Translations under genes and position numbers: made by a program
NCBI GenBank assembly: GCA_947471745.1
Contig: CANJKZ010000505.1
Coordinates: 672,520-736,519, forward strand
Length of the DNA: 64,000 nt
Reading direction: 5' to 3'
From: Closterium sp. Naga37s-1
Lineage: Eukaryota; Streptophyta; Zygnematophyceae; Desmidiales; Closteriaceae
Shown: positions 46,440-59,960 of the stretch, piece by piece
Layout: every line of letters starts with the position of its first letter
Numbering within the stretch: position 1 is the stretch's first letter
Notes under the pieces: model-generated
Databases searched by the model: none
What the model was told of the DNA's origin: nothing
What the model saw: the letters and a program-made list of their open reading frames with translations, nothing else

Positions 46440-47800
46440 AACAAGGGCCTAGCGTGTGCAAAATTGCAAGAACAAGGGCCTAGCGAGTGCAAAATAGCAA
46501 GAACAAGGGCCTAGCGTGTGCAAAATTTCAAGAGCAAGGGCCTAGTTTGTGCAAAATTGCAAGAACAAGGGCCTAGCGTGTGCAAAATTTCAAGAACAAG
46601 GGCTTTGCGTGTGTGAAAAACAAGAACAAGGGCCTAGCGTGTGCAAAATTTCAAGAACAAGGGCCTAGCATGTGCAAAATAGCAAGAACAAGGGCTTTGC
46701 GTGTGCAAAATTGCAAGAACAAGGGCTTAGCGTGTGCAAAATTTCAAGAACAAGGGCCTAGCGAGTGCAAAATTGCAAGAACAAGTGCCTAGTGTATGCA
46801 AAATTTCAAGAACAAGGGCCTAGCGTGTGCAAAATTGCAAAAGCAAGGGCCTAGCGAGTGCAAAATTGCAAGAACAAGGGCCTAGCGTGTGCAAAATTTC
46901 AAGAGCAAGGGCCTAGTGTGTGCAAAATTGCAAGAACAAGGGCCTAGCGAGTGCAAAATTGCAAGAACAAGGGCCTAGCGTGTGCAAAATTTCAAGAACA
47001 AGGGCCTAGAGTGTGCAAAATTGCAAGAACATGTGCCTAGCGTGTGCAAAATTGCAAGAACAAGGGCCTAGCGTGTGCAAAATTGCAAGAACAAGGGCCT
47101 AGCATGTGCAAAATTTCAAGAACAAGGGCCTAGCGTGTGCAAAATTGCAAGAATAAGGGCCTAGCGAGTGCAAAATAGCAAGAACAAGGGCCTAGCGTGT
47201 GCAAAATTTCAAGAGCAAGGGCCTAGTGTGTGCAAAATTGCAAGAACAAGGGCCTAGCGTGTGCAAAATTTCAAGAACAAGGGCTTTGCGTGTGTGAAAA
47301 ACAAGAACAAGGGCCTAGCGTGTGCAAAATTTCAAGAACAAGGGCCTAGCATGTGCAAAATAGCAAGAACAAGGGCTTTGCGTGTGCAAAATTGCAAGAA
47401 CAAGGGCTTAGCGTGTGCAAAATTTCAAGAACAAGGGCCTAGCGAGTGCAAAATTGCAAGAACAAGTGCCTAGTGTATGCAAAATTTCAAGAACAAGGGC
47501 CTAGCGTGTGCAAAATTGCAAAAGCAAGGGCCTAGCGAGTGCAAAATTGCAAGAACAAGGGCCTAGCGTGTGCAAAATTTCAAGAGCAAGGGCCTAGTGT
47601 GTGCAAAATTGCAAGAACAAGGGCCTAGCGAGTGCAAAATTGCAAGAACAAGGGCCTAGCGTGTGCAAAATAGCAAGAACAAGGGCCTAGCGTGTGCAAA
47701 ATTGCAAGAACAAGGGCCTAGCGTGTGCAAAATTGCAAGAACAAAGGCCTAGCGTGTGCAAAATTGCAAGAACAAGGGCCTAGCGTGTGCAAAATTGCAA
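46440..47800. repeat. Tandem duplication with 681-bp period
   Basis: Two identical 70-codon spurious frames at 46580 and 47261, and AGTGTATGC landmarks at 46791 and 47472, are 681 bp apart (22 units less one base, explained by a shortened GTGAAAAACAAG unit). Boundaries are approximate. Confidence 0.8.
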
Positions 47801-50800
47801 GAACAAGGGCCTAGCGTGTGCAAAATTTCAAGAACAAGGGCTTTGCGTGTGTGAAAAAGCAAGAACAAGGGCCTAGCGTGTGCAAAATTTCAAGAACAAG
47901 GGCCTAGCATGTGCAAAAAATCAAGAACAAGGGCTTTGCGTGTGTGAAATAGCAAGAACAAGGGCTTAGCGTGTGCAAAATTTCAAGAACAAGGGCCTAG
48001 CGAGTGCAAAATTGCAAGAACAAGTGCCTAGTGTATGCAAAATTTCAAGAACAAGGGCCTAGGGTGTGCAAAATTGCAAAAGCAAGGGCCTAGCGAGTGC
48101 AAAATTGCAAGAACAAGGGCCTAGCGTGTGCAAAATTTCAAGAGCAAGGGCCTAGTGTGTGCAAAATTGCAACAACAAGGGCCTAGCGAGTGCAAAATTG
48201 CAAGAACAAGGGCCTAGCGTGTGCAAAATAGCAAGAACAAGGGCCTAGCGTGTGCAAAATTGCAAGAACAAGGGCCTAGCGTGTGCAAAATTGCAAGAAC
48301 AAGGGCCTAGCGTGTGCAAAATTTCAAGAACAAGGGCCTAGCGTGTGCGAAATTGAAAGAACAAGGGCCTAGCGTGTGCAAAATAGCAAGAACAAGGGCC
48401 TAGCGTGTGCAAAATTGCAAGAACAAGGGCCTAGCATGTGCAAAATTTCAAGAACAAGGGCCTAGCGTGTGCAAAAGTGCAAGAATAAGGGCCTAGCGTG
48501 TGCAAAATTGCAAGAACAAGGGCCTAGCGTGTGCAAAATTGCAAGAACAAGGGCCTAGCATGTGCAAAATTGCAAGAACAAAGGCCTAGCATGTGCAAAA
48601 TTTCAAGAACAAGGGCCTAGCGTGTGCAAAATTGCAAGAACAAGGGCCTAGCGTGTGCAAAATTGCAAGAACAAGGGCCTAGCGTGTGCAAAATTGCAAG
48701 AACAAGGGCCTAGCGTGTGCAAAATTGCAAAAACAAGGGCCTAGCGTGTGCAAAATTTCAAGAACAAGGGCCTAGCATGTGCAAAATAGCAAGAACAAGG
48801 GCTTTGCGTGTGTGAAATAGCAAGAACAAGGGCCTAGCGAGTGCAAAATTGCAAGAACAAGTGCCTTGCGTGTGCAAAATTTCAAGAACAAGGGCCTAGC
48901 GTGTGCAAAATTGCAAAAGCAAGGGCCTAGCGAGTGCAAAATTGCAAGAACAAGGGCCTAGCGTGTGCAAAATTTCAAGAGCAAGGGCCTAGTGTGTGCA
49001 AAATTGCAAGAAAAAGGGCCTAGCGAGTGCAAAATTGCAAGAACAAGGGCCTAGCGTGTGCAAAATTTCAAGAACAAGGGCCTAGCGTGTGCAAAATTGC
49101 AAAAACAAGGGCCTAGCGTGTGCAAAATTGCAAGAACAAGGGCCTAGCGTGTGCAAAATTGCAAGAACAAGGGCCTAGCATGTGCAAAATTTCAAGAACA
49201 AGGGACTAGCGTGTGCAAAATTGCAAGAACAAGGGCCTAGCGTGTGCAAAATTTCAAGAACAAGGGCTTTGCGTGTGTGAAAAAGCAAGAACAAGGGCCT
49301 AGCGTGTGCAAAATTTCAAGAACAAGGGCCTAGCATGTGCAAAAAATCAAGAACAAGGGCTTTGCGTGTGTGAAATAGCAAGAACAAGGGCTTAGCGTGT
49401 GCAAAATTTCAAGAACAAGGGCCTAGCGAGTGCAAAATTGCAAGAACAAGTGCCTAGTGTATGCAGAATTTCAAGAACAAGGGCCTAGCGTGTGCAAAAT
49501 TGCAAAAGCAAGGGCCTAGCGAGTGCAAAATTGCAAGAACAAGGGCCTAGCGTGTGCAAAATTTCAAGAGCAAGGGCCTAGTGTGTGCAAAATTGCAAGA
49601 ACAAGGGCCTAGCGAGTGCAAAATTGCAAGAACAAGGGCCTAGCGTGTGCAAAATAGCAAGAACAAGGGCCTAGCGTGTGCAAAATTGCAAGAACAAGGG
49701 CCTAGCGTGTGCAAAATTGCAAGAACAAGGGCCTAGCGTGTGCAAAATTGCAACAACAAGGGCCTAGCGTGTGCAAAATTGCAAGAACAAGGGCCTAGCG
49801 TGTGCAAAATTTCAAGAGCAAGGGCCTAGTGTGTGCAAAATTGCAAGAAAAAGGGCCTAGCGAGTGCAAAATTGCAAGAACAAGGGCCTAGCGTGTGCAA
49901 AATTTCAAGAACAAGGGCCTAGCGTGTGCAAAATTGCAAAAACAAGGGCCTAGCGTGTGCAAAATTGCAAGAACAAGGGCCTAGCGTGTGCAAAATTGCA
50001 AGAACAAGGGCCTAGCGTGTGCAAAATTTCAAGAACAAGGGCCTAGCGTGTGCGAAATTGCAAGAACAAGGGCCTAGCGTGTGCAAAATTTCAAGAACAA
50101 GGGCTTTGCGTGTGTGAAAAAGCAAGAACAAGGGCCTAGCGTGTGCAAAATTTCAAGAACAAGGGCCTAGCATGTGCAAAAAATCAAGAACAAGGGCTTT
50201 GCGTGTGTGAAATAGCAAGAACAAGGGCTTAGCGTGTGCAAAATTTCAAGAACAAGGCCCTAGCGAGTGCAAAATTGCAAGAACAAGTGCCTAGTGTATG
50301 CAAAATTTCAAGAACAAGGGCCTAGCGTGTGCAAAATTGCAAAAGCAAGGGCCTAGCGAGTGCAAAATTGCAAGAACAAGGGCCTAGCGTGTGCAAAATT
50401 TCAAGAGCAAGGGCCTAGTGTGTGCAAAATTGCAAGAACAAGGGCCTAGCGAGTGCAAAATTGCAAGAACAAGGGCCTAGCGTGTGCAAAATTTCAAGAA
50501 CAAGGGCCTAGCGTGTGCAAAATTGCAAAAACAAGGGCCTAACGTGTGCAAAATTGCAAGAACAAGGGCCTAGCGTGTGCAAAATTGCAAGAACAAGGGC
50601 CTAGCGTGTGCAAAATTTCAAGAACAAGGGCCTAGCGTGTGCAAAATTGCAAGAACAAGGGCCTAGCGTGTGCAAAATTTCAAGAACAAGGGCTTTGCGT
50701 GTGTGAAAAAGCAAGAACAAGGGCCTAGCGTGTGCAAAATTTCAAGAACAAGGGCCTAGCATGTGCAAAAAATCAAGAACAAGGGCTTTGCGTGTGTGAA

Positions 50801-52189
50801 ATAGCAAGAACAAGGGCTTAGCGTGTGCAAAATTTCAAGAACAAGGGCCTAGCGAGTGCAAAATTGCAAGAACAAGTGCCTAGTGTATGCAAAATTTCAA
50901 GAACAAGGGCCTAGCGTGTGCAAAATTGCAAAAGCAAGGGCCTAGCGAGTGCAAAATTGCAAGAACAAGGGCCTAGCGTGTGCAAAATTTCAAGAGCAAG
51001 GGCCTAGTGTGTGCAAAATTGCAAGAACAAGGGCCTAGCGAGTGCAAAATTGCAAGAACAAGGGCCTAGCGTGTGCAAAATAGCAAGAACAAGGGCCTAG
51101 CGTGTGCAAAATTGCAAGAACAAGGGCCTAGCGTGTGCAAAATTGCAAGAACAAGGGCCTAGCGTGTGCAAAATTGCAAGAACAAGGGCCTAGCGTGTGC
51201 AAAATTGCAAGAACAAGGGCCTAGCGTGTGCAAAATTTCAAGAACAAGGGCCTAGCGTGTGCAAAATTGCAAGAACAAGGGCCTAGCATGTGCAAAATTT
51301 CAAGAACAAGGGCCTAGCGTGTGCAAAAGTGCAAGAATAAGGGCCTAGCGTGTGCAAAATTGCAAGAACAAGGGCCTAGCGTGTGCAAAATTGCAAGAAC
51401 AAGGGCCTAGCGTGTGCAAAATTGCAAGAACAAAGGCCTAGCATGTGCAAAATTTCAAGAACAAGGGCCTAGCGTGTGCAAAATTGCAAGATCAAGGGCC
51501 TAGCGTGTGCAAAATTGCAAGAACAAGGGCCTAGCATGTGCAAAATTGCAAGAACAAGGGCCTAGCGTATGCAAAATTGCAAAAACAAGGGCCTAGCGTG
51601 TGCAAAATTTCAAGAACAAGGGCCTAGCATGTGCAAAATAGCAAGAACAACGGCTTTGCGTGTGTGAAATAGCAAGAACAAGGGCTTAGCGTGTGCAAAA
51701 TTTCAAGAACAAGGGCCTAGCGAGTGCAAAATTGCAAGAACAAGTGCCTAGCGTGTGCAAAATTTCAAGAACAAGGGCCTAGCGTGTGCAAAATTGCAAA
51801 AGCAAGGGCCTAGCGAGTGCAAAATTGCAAGAACAAGGGCCTAGCGTGTGCAAAATTTCAAGAGCGAGGGCCTAGTGTGTGCAAAATTGCAAGAACAAGG
51901 GCCTAGCGTGTGCAAAATTGCAAGAACAAGGGCCTAGCGTGTGCAAAATTGCAAGAACAAGGGCCTAGCGAGTGCAAAATTGCAAGAACAAGTGCCTAGC
52001 GTGTGCAAAATTTCAAGAACAAGGGCCTAGCGTGTGCAAAATTGCAAAAGCAAGGGCCTAGCGAGTGCAAAATTGCAAGAACAAGGGCCTAGCGTGTGCA
52101 AAATTTCAAGAGCAAGGGCCTAGTGTGTGCAAAATTGCAAGAACAAGGGCCTAGCGTGTGCAAAATTGCAAGAACAAGGGCCTAGCGTG

Positions 52190-54509
52190 TGCAAAATTTA
52201 AAGAACAAGGGCCTAGCGTGTGCAAAATTGCAAAAACAAGGGCCTAGCATGTGCAAAATTGCAAGAACAAGGGCCTAGCGTGTGCAAAATTGCAAGAACA
52301 AGGGCCTAGCGTGTGCAAAAATTCAAGAACAAGGGCTTTGCGTGTGTGAAAAAGCAAGAACAAGGGCCTAGCATGTGCAAAATTTCAAGAACAAGGGCCT
52401 AGCATGTGCAAAATTGCAAGAACAAGGGCTTTGCGTGTGTGAAATAGCAAGATCAAGGGCTTAGCGTGTGCAAAATTTCAAGAACAAGGGCCTAGCGAGT
52501 GCAAAATTGCAAGAACAAGTGCCTAGTGTATGCAAAATTTCAAGAACAAGGGCCTAGCGTGTGCAAAATTGCAAAAGCAAGGGCCTAGCGAGTGCAAAAT
52601 TGCAAGAACAAGGGCCTAGCGTGTGCAAAATTTCAAGAGCAAGGGCCTAGTGTGTGCAAAATTGCAAGAACAAGGGCCTAGCGAGTGCAAAATTGCAAGA
52701 ACAAGGGCCTAGCGTGTGCAAAATAGCAAGAACAAGGGCCTAGCGTGTGCAAAATTGCAAGAACAAGGGCCTAGCGTGTGCAAAATTGCAAGAACAAGGG
52801 CCTAGCGTGTGCAAAAATTCAAGAACAAGGGCCTAGCGTGTGCGAAATTGAAAGAACAAGGGCCTAGCGTGTGCAAAATTGCAAGAACAAGGGCCTAGCG
52901 TGTGCAAAATTGCAAGAACAAGGGCCTAGCGTGTGCAAAAATTCAAGAACAAGGGCCTAGCGTGTGCGAAATTGAAAGAACAAGGGCCTAGCGTGTGCAA
53001 AATTGCAAGAACAAGGGCCTAGCGTGTGCAAAATTGCAAGAACAAGGGCCTAGCGAGTGCAAAATTGCAAGAACAAGTGCCTAGCGTGTGCAAAATTTCA
53101 AGAACAAGGGCCTAGCGTGTGCAAAATTGCAAAAGCAAGGGCCTAGCGAGTGCAAAATTGCAAGAACAAGGGCCTAGCGTGTGCAAAATTTCAAGAGCAA
53201 GGGCCTAGTGTGTGCAAAATTGCAAGAACAAGGGCCTAGCGTGTGCAAAATTGCAAGAACAAGGGCCTAGCGTGTGCAAAATTTAAAGAACAAGGGCCTA
53301 GCGTGTGCAAAATTGCAAAAACAAGGGCCTAGCATGTGCAAAATTGCAAGAACAAGGGCCTAGCGTGTGCAAAATTGCAAGAACAAGGGCCTAGCGTGTG
53401 CAAAATTGCAAGAACAAGTGCCTAGTGTATGCAAAATTTCAAGAACAAGGGCCTAGCGTGTGCAAAATTGCAAAAGCAAGGGCCTAGCGAGTGCAAAATT
53501 GCAAGAACAAGGGCCTAGCGTGTGCAAAATTTCAAGAGCAAGGGCCTAGTGTGTGCAAAATTGCAAGAACAAGGGCCTAGCGAGTGCAAAATTGCAAGAA
53601 CAAGGGCCTAGCGTGTGCAAAATAGCAAGAACAAGGGCCTAGCGTGTGCAAAATTGCAAGAACAAGGGCCTAGCGTGTGCAAAATTGCAAGAACAAGGGC
53701 CTAGCGTGTGCAAAAATTCAAGAACAAGGGCCTAGCGTGTGCGAAATTGAAAGAACAAGGGCCTAGCGTGTGCAAAATTGCAAGAACAAGGGCCTAGCGT
53801 GTGCAAAATTGCAAGAACAAGGGCCTAGCGTGTGCAAAAATTCAAGAACAAGGGCCTAGCGTGTGCGAAATTGAAAGAACAAGGGCCTAGCGTGTGCAAA
53901 ATTGCAAGAACAAGGGCCTAGCGTGTGCAAAATTGCAAGAACAAGGGCCTAGCGAGTGCAAAATTGCAAGAACAAGTGCCTAGCGTGTGCAAAATTTCAA
54001 GAACAAGGGCCTAGCGTGTGCAAAATTGCAAAAGCAAGGGCCTAGCGAGTGCAAAATTGCAAGAACAAGGGCCTAGCGTGTGCAAAATTTCAAGAGCAAG
54101 GGCCTAGTGTGTGCAAAATTGCAAGAACAAGGGCCTAGCGTGTGCAAAATTGCAAGAACAAGGGCCTAGCGTGTGCAAAATTTAAAGAACAAGGGCCTAG
54201 CGTGTGCAAAATTGCAAAAACAAGGGCCTAGCATGTGCAAAATTGCAAGAACAAGGGCCTAGCGTGTGCAAAATTGCAAGAACAAGGGCCTAGCGTGTGC
54301 AAAAATTCAAGAACAAGGGCTTTGCGTGTGTGAAAAAGCAAGAACAAGGGCCTAGCATGTGCAAAATTTCAAGAACAAGGGCCTAGCATGTGCAAAATTG
54401 CAAGAACAAGGGCTTTGCGTGTGTGAAATAGCAAGATCAAGGGCTTAGCGTGTGCAAAATTTCAAGAACAAGGGCCTAGCGAGTGCAAAATTGCAAGAAC
54501 AAGTGCCTA
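52190..54509. repeat. Higher-order block with 1984-bp period (64 units)
   Basis: AGATCAAGGGC occurs at about 52450 and 54434, the TTTAAAGAAC unit at about 52201 and 54185, and AGTGTATGC at 52525 and 54509. All are 1984 bp apart, exactly 64 x 31. A partial copy in between (landmarks at about 53286 and 53423) shows nested duplication. Confidence 0.83.
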
Positions 54510-55463
54510 GTGTATGCAAAATTTCAAGAACAAGGGCCTAGCGTGTGCAAAATTGCAAAAGCAAGGGCCTAGCGAGTGCAAAATTGCAAGAACAAGGGCC
54601 TAGCGTGTGCAAAATTTCAAGAGCAAGGGCCTAGTGTGTGCAAAATTGCAAGAACAAGGGCCTAGCGAGTGCAAAATTGCAAGAACAAGGGCCTAGCGTG
54701 TGCAAAATAGCAAGAACAAGGGCCTAGCGTGTGCAAAATTGCAAGAACAAGGGCCTAGCGTGTGCAAAATTGCAAGAACAAGGGCCTAGCGTGTGCAAAA
54801 ATTCAAGAACAAGGGCCTAGCGTGTGCGAAATTGAAAGAACAAGGGCCTAGCGTGTGCAAAATTGCAAGAACAAGGGCCTAGCGTGTGCAAAATTGCAAG
54901 AACAAGGGCCTAGCATGTGCAAAATTTCAAGAACAAGGGCCTAGCGTGTGCAAAAGTGCAAGAATAAGGGCCTAGCGTGTGCAAAATTGCAAGAACAAGG
55001 GCCTAGCGTGTGCAAAATTGCAAGAACAAGGGCCTAGCATGTGCAAAATTGCAAGAACAAAGGCCTAGCATGTGCAAAATTTCAAGAACAAGGGCCTAGC
55101 GTGTGCAAAATTGCAAGAACAAGGGCCTAGCGTGTGCAAAATTGCAAGAACAAGGGCCTAGCGTGTGCAAAATTGCAAGAACAAGGGCCTAGCGTGTGCA
55201 AAATTGCAAAAACAAGGGCCTAGCGTGTGCAAAATTTCAAGAACAAGGGCCTAGCATGTGCAAAATAGCAAGAACAAGGGCTTTGCGTGTGTGAAATAGC
55301 AAGAACAAGGGCTTAGCATGTGCAAAATTTCAAGAACAAGGGCCTAGCGAGTGCAAAATTGCAAGAACAAGTGCCTAGCGTGTGCAAAATTTCAAGAACA
55401 AGGGCCTAGCGTGTGCAAAATTGCAAAAGCAAGGGCCTAGCGAGTGCAAAATTGCAAGAACAA

Positions 55464-58400
55464 GGACCTAGCGTGTGCAAAATTTCAAGAGCAAGGGCCT
55501 AGTGTGTGCAAAATTGCAAGAACAAGGGACTAGCGAGTGCAAAATTGCAAGAACAAGGGCCTAGCGTGTGCAAAATTTCAAGAACAAGGGCCTAGCGTGT
55601 GCAAAATTGCAAAAACAAGGGCCTAGCGTGTGCAAAATTGCAAGAACAAGGGCCTAGCGTGTGCAAAATTGCAAGAACAAGGGCCTAGCGTGTGCAAAAT
55701 TTCAAGAACAAGGGCCTAGCGTGTGCAAAATTGCAAGAACAAGGGCCTAGCGTGTGCAAAATTTCAAGAACAAGGGCTTTGCGTGTGTGAAAAAGCAAAG
55801 ACAAGGGCCTAGCGTGTGCAAAATTTCAAGAACAAGGGCCTAGCATGTGCAAAAAATAAAGAACAAGGGCTTTGCGTGTGTGAAATAGCAAGAACAAGGG
55901 CTTAGCGTGTGCAAAATTTCAAGAACAAGGGCCTAGCGAGTGCAAAATTGTAAGAACAAGTGCCTAGTGTATGCAAAATTTCAAGAACAAGGGCCTAGCG
56001 TGTGCAAAATTGCAAAAGCAAGGGCCTAGCGAGTGCAAAATTGCAAGAACAAGGGCCTAGCGTGTGCAAAATTTCAAGAGCAAGGGCCTAGTGTGTGCAA
56101 AATTGCAAGAACAAGGGCCTAGCGAGTGCAAACTTGCAAGAACAAGGGCCTAGCGTGTGCGAAATTGAAAGAACAAGGGCCTAGCGTGTGCAAAATTGCA
56201 AGAACAAGGGCCTAGCGTGTGCAAAATTGCAAGAACAAGGGCCTAGCATGTGCAAAATTTCAAGAACAAGGGCCTAGCGTGTGCAAAAGTGCAAGAATAA
56301 GGGCCTAGCGTGTGCAAAATTGCAAGAACAAGGGCCTAGCGTGTGCAAAATTGCAAGAACAAGGGCCTAGCATGTGCAAAATTGCAAGAACAAAGGCCTA
56401 GCATGTGCAAAATTTCAAGAACAAGGGCCTAGCGTGTGCAAAATTGCAAGAACAAGGGCCTAGCGTGTGCAAAATTGCAAGAACAAGGGCCTAGCGTGTG
56501 CAAAATTGCAAGAACAAGGGCCTAGCGTGTGCAAAATTGCAAAAACAAGGGCCTAGCGTGTGCAAAATTTCAAGAACAAGGGCCTAGCATGTGCAAAATA
56601 GCAAGAACAAGGGCTTTGCGTGTGTGAAATAGCAAGAACAAGGGCTTAGCGTGTGCAAAATTTCAAGAACAAGGGCCTAGCGAGTGCAAAATTGCAAGAA
56701 CAAGTGACTAGCGTGTGCAAAATTTCAAGAACAAGGGCCTAGCGTGTGCAAAATTGCAAAAGCAAGGGCCTAGCGAGTGCAAAATTGCAAGAACAAGGAC
56801 CTAGCGTGTGCAAAATTTCAAGAGCAAGGGCCTAGTGTGTGCAAAATTGCAAGAACAAGGGCCTAGCGAGTGCAAAATTGCAAGAACAAGGGCCTAGCGT
56901 GTGCAAAATTTCAAGAACAAGGGCCTAGCGTGTGCAAAATTGCAAAAACAAGGGCCTAGCGTGTGCAAAATTGCAAGAACAAGGGCCTAGCGTGTGCAAA
57001 ATTGCAAGAACAAGGGCCTAGCGTGTGCAAAATTTCAAGAACAAGGGCCTAGCGTGTGCAAAATTGCAAGAACAAGGGCCTAGCGTGTGCAAAATTTCAA
57101 GAACAAGGGCTTTGCGTGTGTGAAAAAGCTAGAACAAGGGCCTAGCATGTGCAAAAAATAAAGAACAAGGGCTTTGCGTGTGTGAAATAGCAAGAACAAG
57201 GGCTTAGCGTGTGCAAAATTTCAAGAACAAGGGCCTAGCGAGTGCAAAATTGCAAGAACAAGTGCCTAGTGTATGCAAAATTTCAAGAACAAGGGCCTAG
57301 CGTGTGCAAAATTGCAAAAGCAAGGGCCTAGCGAGTGCAAAATTGCAAGAACAAGGGCCTAGCGTGTCCAAAATTTCAAGAGCAAGGGCCTAGTGTGTGC
57401 AAAATTGCAAGAACAAGGGCCTAGCGAGTGCAAAATTGCAAGAACAAGGGCCTAGCGTGTGCAAAATAGCAAGAACAAGGGCCTAGCGTGTGCAAAATTG
57501 CAAGAACAAGGGCCTAGCGTGTGTAAAATTGCAAGAACAAGGGCCTAGCGTGTGCAAAATTTCAAGAGCAAGGGCCTAGTGTGTGCAAAATTGCAAGAAC
57601 AAGGGCCTAGCGAGTGCAAAATTGCAAGAACAAGGGCCTAGCGTGTGCAAAATAGCAAGAACAAGGGCCTAGCGTGTGCAAAATTGCAAGAACAAGGCCC
57701 TAGCGTGTGCAAAATTGCAAGAACAAGGGCCTAGCGTGTGCAAAAATTCAAGAACAAGGGCCTAGCGTGTGCGAAATTGAAAGAACAAGGGCCTAGCGTG
57801 TGCAAAATTGCAAGAACAAGGGCCTAGCGTGTGCAAAATTGCAAGAACAAGGGCCTAGAATGTGCAAAATTTCAAGAACAAGGGCCTAGCGTGTGCAAAA
57901 GTGCAAGAATAAGGGCCTAGCTTGTGCAAAATTGCAAGAACAAGGGCCTAGCGTGTGCAAAATTGCAAGAACAAGGGCCTAGCATGTGCAAAATTGCAAG
58001 AACAAAGGCCTAGCATGTGCAAAATTACAAGAACAAGGGCCTAGCGTGTGCAAAATTGCAAGAACAAGGGCCTAGCGTGTGCAAAATTGCAAGAACAAGG
58101 GCCTAGCGTGTGCAAAATTGCAAGAACAAGGGCCTAGCGTGTGCAAAATTGCAAAAACAAGGGCCTAGCGTGTGCAAAATTTCAAGAACAAGGGCCTAGC
58201 ATGTGCAAAATAGCAAGAACAAGGGCTTTGCGTGTGAGAAATAGCAAGAACAAGGGCTTAGCATGTGCAAAATTTCAAGAACAAGGGCCTAGCGAGTGCA
58301 AAATTGCAAGAACAAGTGCCTAGCGTGTGCAAAATTTCAAGAACAAGTGCCTAGCGTGTGCAAAATTGCAAAAGCAAGGGCCTAGCGAGTGCAAAATTGC

Positions 58401-58911
58401 AAGAACAAGGACCTAGCGTGTGCAAAATTTCAAGAGCAAGGGCCTAGTGTGTGCAAAATTGCAAGAACAAGGGCCTAGCGAGTGCAAAATTGCAAGAACA
58501 AGGGCCTAGCGTGTGCAAAATTTCAAGAACAAGGGCCTAGCGTGTGCAAAATTGCAAAAACAAGGGCCTAGCGTGTGCAAAATTGCAAGAACAAGGGCCT
58601 AGCGTGTGCAAAATTGCAAGAACAAGGGCCTAGCTTGTGCAAAATTTCAAGAACAAGGGCCTAGCGTGTGCAAAATTGCAAGAACAAGGGCCTAGCGTGT
58701 GCAAAATTTCAAGAACAAGGGCTTTGCGTGTGTGAAAAAGCAAGAACAAGGGCCTAGCGTGTGCAAAATTTCAAGAACAAGGGCCTAGCATGTGCAAAAA
58801 ATAAAGAACAAGGGCTTTGCGTGTGTGAAATAGCAAGAACAAGGGCTTAGCGTGTGCAAAATTTCAAGAACAAGGGCCTAGCGAGTGCAAAATTGCAAGA
58901 ACAAGTGCCTA
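55464..58911. repeat. Higher-order blocks with periods that are multiples of 31 bp
   Basis: AGTGTATGC landmarks at 55966, 57268 and 58911 are 1302 (42 units) and 1643 bp (53 units) apart. GGACCTAGCG units at 55464, 56797 and 58409 are 1333 (43 units) and 1612 bp (52 units) apart. The unit phase is kept while unit number varies, as expected from unequal exchange. Confidence 0.82.
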
Positions 58912-59960
58912 GTGTATGCAAAATTTCAAGAACAAGGGCCTAGCGTGTGCAAAATTGCAAAAGCAAGGGCCTAGCGAGTGCAAAATTGCAAGAACAAGGG
59001 CCTAGCGTGTGCAAAATTTCAAGAGCAAGGGCCTAGTGTGTGCAAAATTGCAAGAACAAGGGCCTAGCGAGTGCAAAATTGCAAGAACAAGGGCCTAGCG
59101 TGTGCGAAATTGAAAGAACAAGGGCCTAGCGTGTGCAAAATTGCAAGAACAAGGGCCTAGCGTGTCCAAAATTGCAAGAACAAGGGCCTAGCATGTGCAA
59201 AATTTCAAGAACAAGGGCCTAGCGTGTGCAAAATTGCAAGAACAAGGGCCCTAGCGTGTGCAAAATTGCAAGAACAAGGGCCTAGCGTGTGCAAAATTGC
59301 AAGAACAAGGGCCTAGCGTGTGCAAAACTGCAAAAACAAGGGCCTAGCGTGTGCAAAATTGCAAGAACAAGGGCCTAGCGTGTGCAAAATTGCAAGAACA
59401 AGGGCCTAGCGTGTGCAAAATTGCAAGAACAAGGGCCTAGCATGTGCAAAATTGCAAGAACAAAGGCCTAGCATGTGCAAAATTTCAAGAACAAGGGCCT
59501 AGCGTGTGCAAAATTGCAAGAACAAGGGCCCTAGCGTGTGCAAAATTGCAAGAACAAGGGCCTAGCGTGTGCAAAACTGCAAAACAAGGGCCTAGCGTGT
59601 GCAAAAGTGCAAGAATAAGGGCCTAGCGTGTGCAAAATTGCAAGAACAAGGGCCTAGCGTGTGCAAAATTGCAAGAACAAGGGCCTAGCATGTGCAAAAT
59701 TGCAAGAACAAAGGCCTAGCATGTGCAAAATTTCAAGAACAAGGGCCTAGCGTGTGCAAAATTGCAAGAACAAGGGCCTAGCGTGTGCAAAATTGCAAGA
59801 ACAAGGGCCTAGCGTGTGCAAAATTGCAAGAACAAGGGCCTAGCGTGTGCAAAACTGCAAAAACAAGGGCCTAGCGTGTGCAAAATTTCAAGAACAAGGG
59901 CCTAGCATGTGCAAAATAGCAAGAACAAGGGCTTTGCGTGTGTGAAATAGCAAGAACAAG

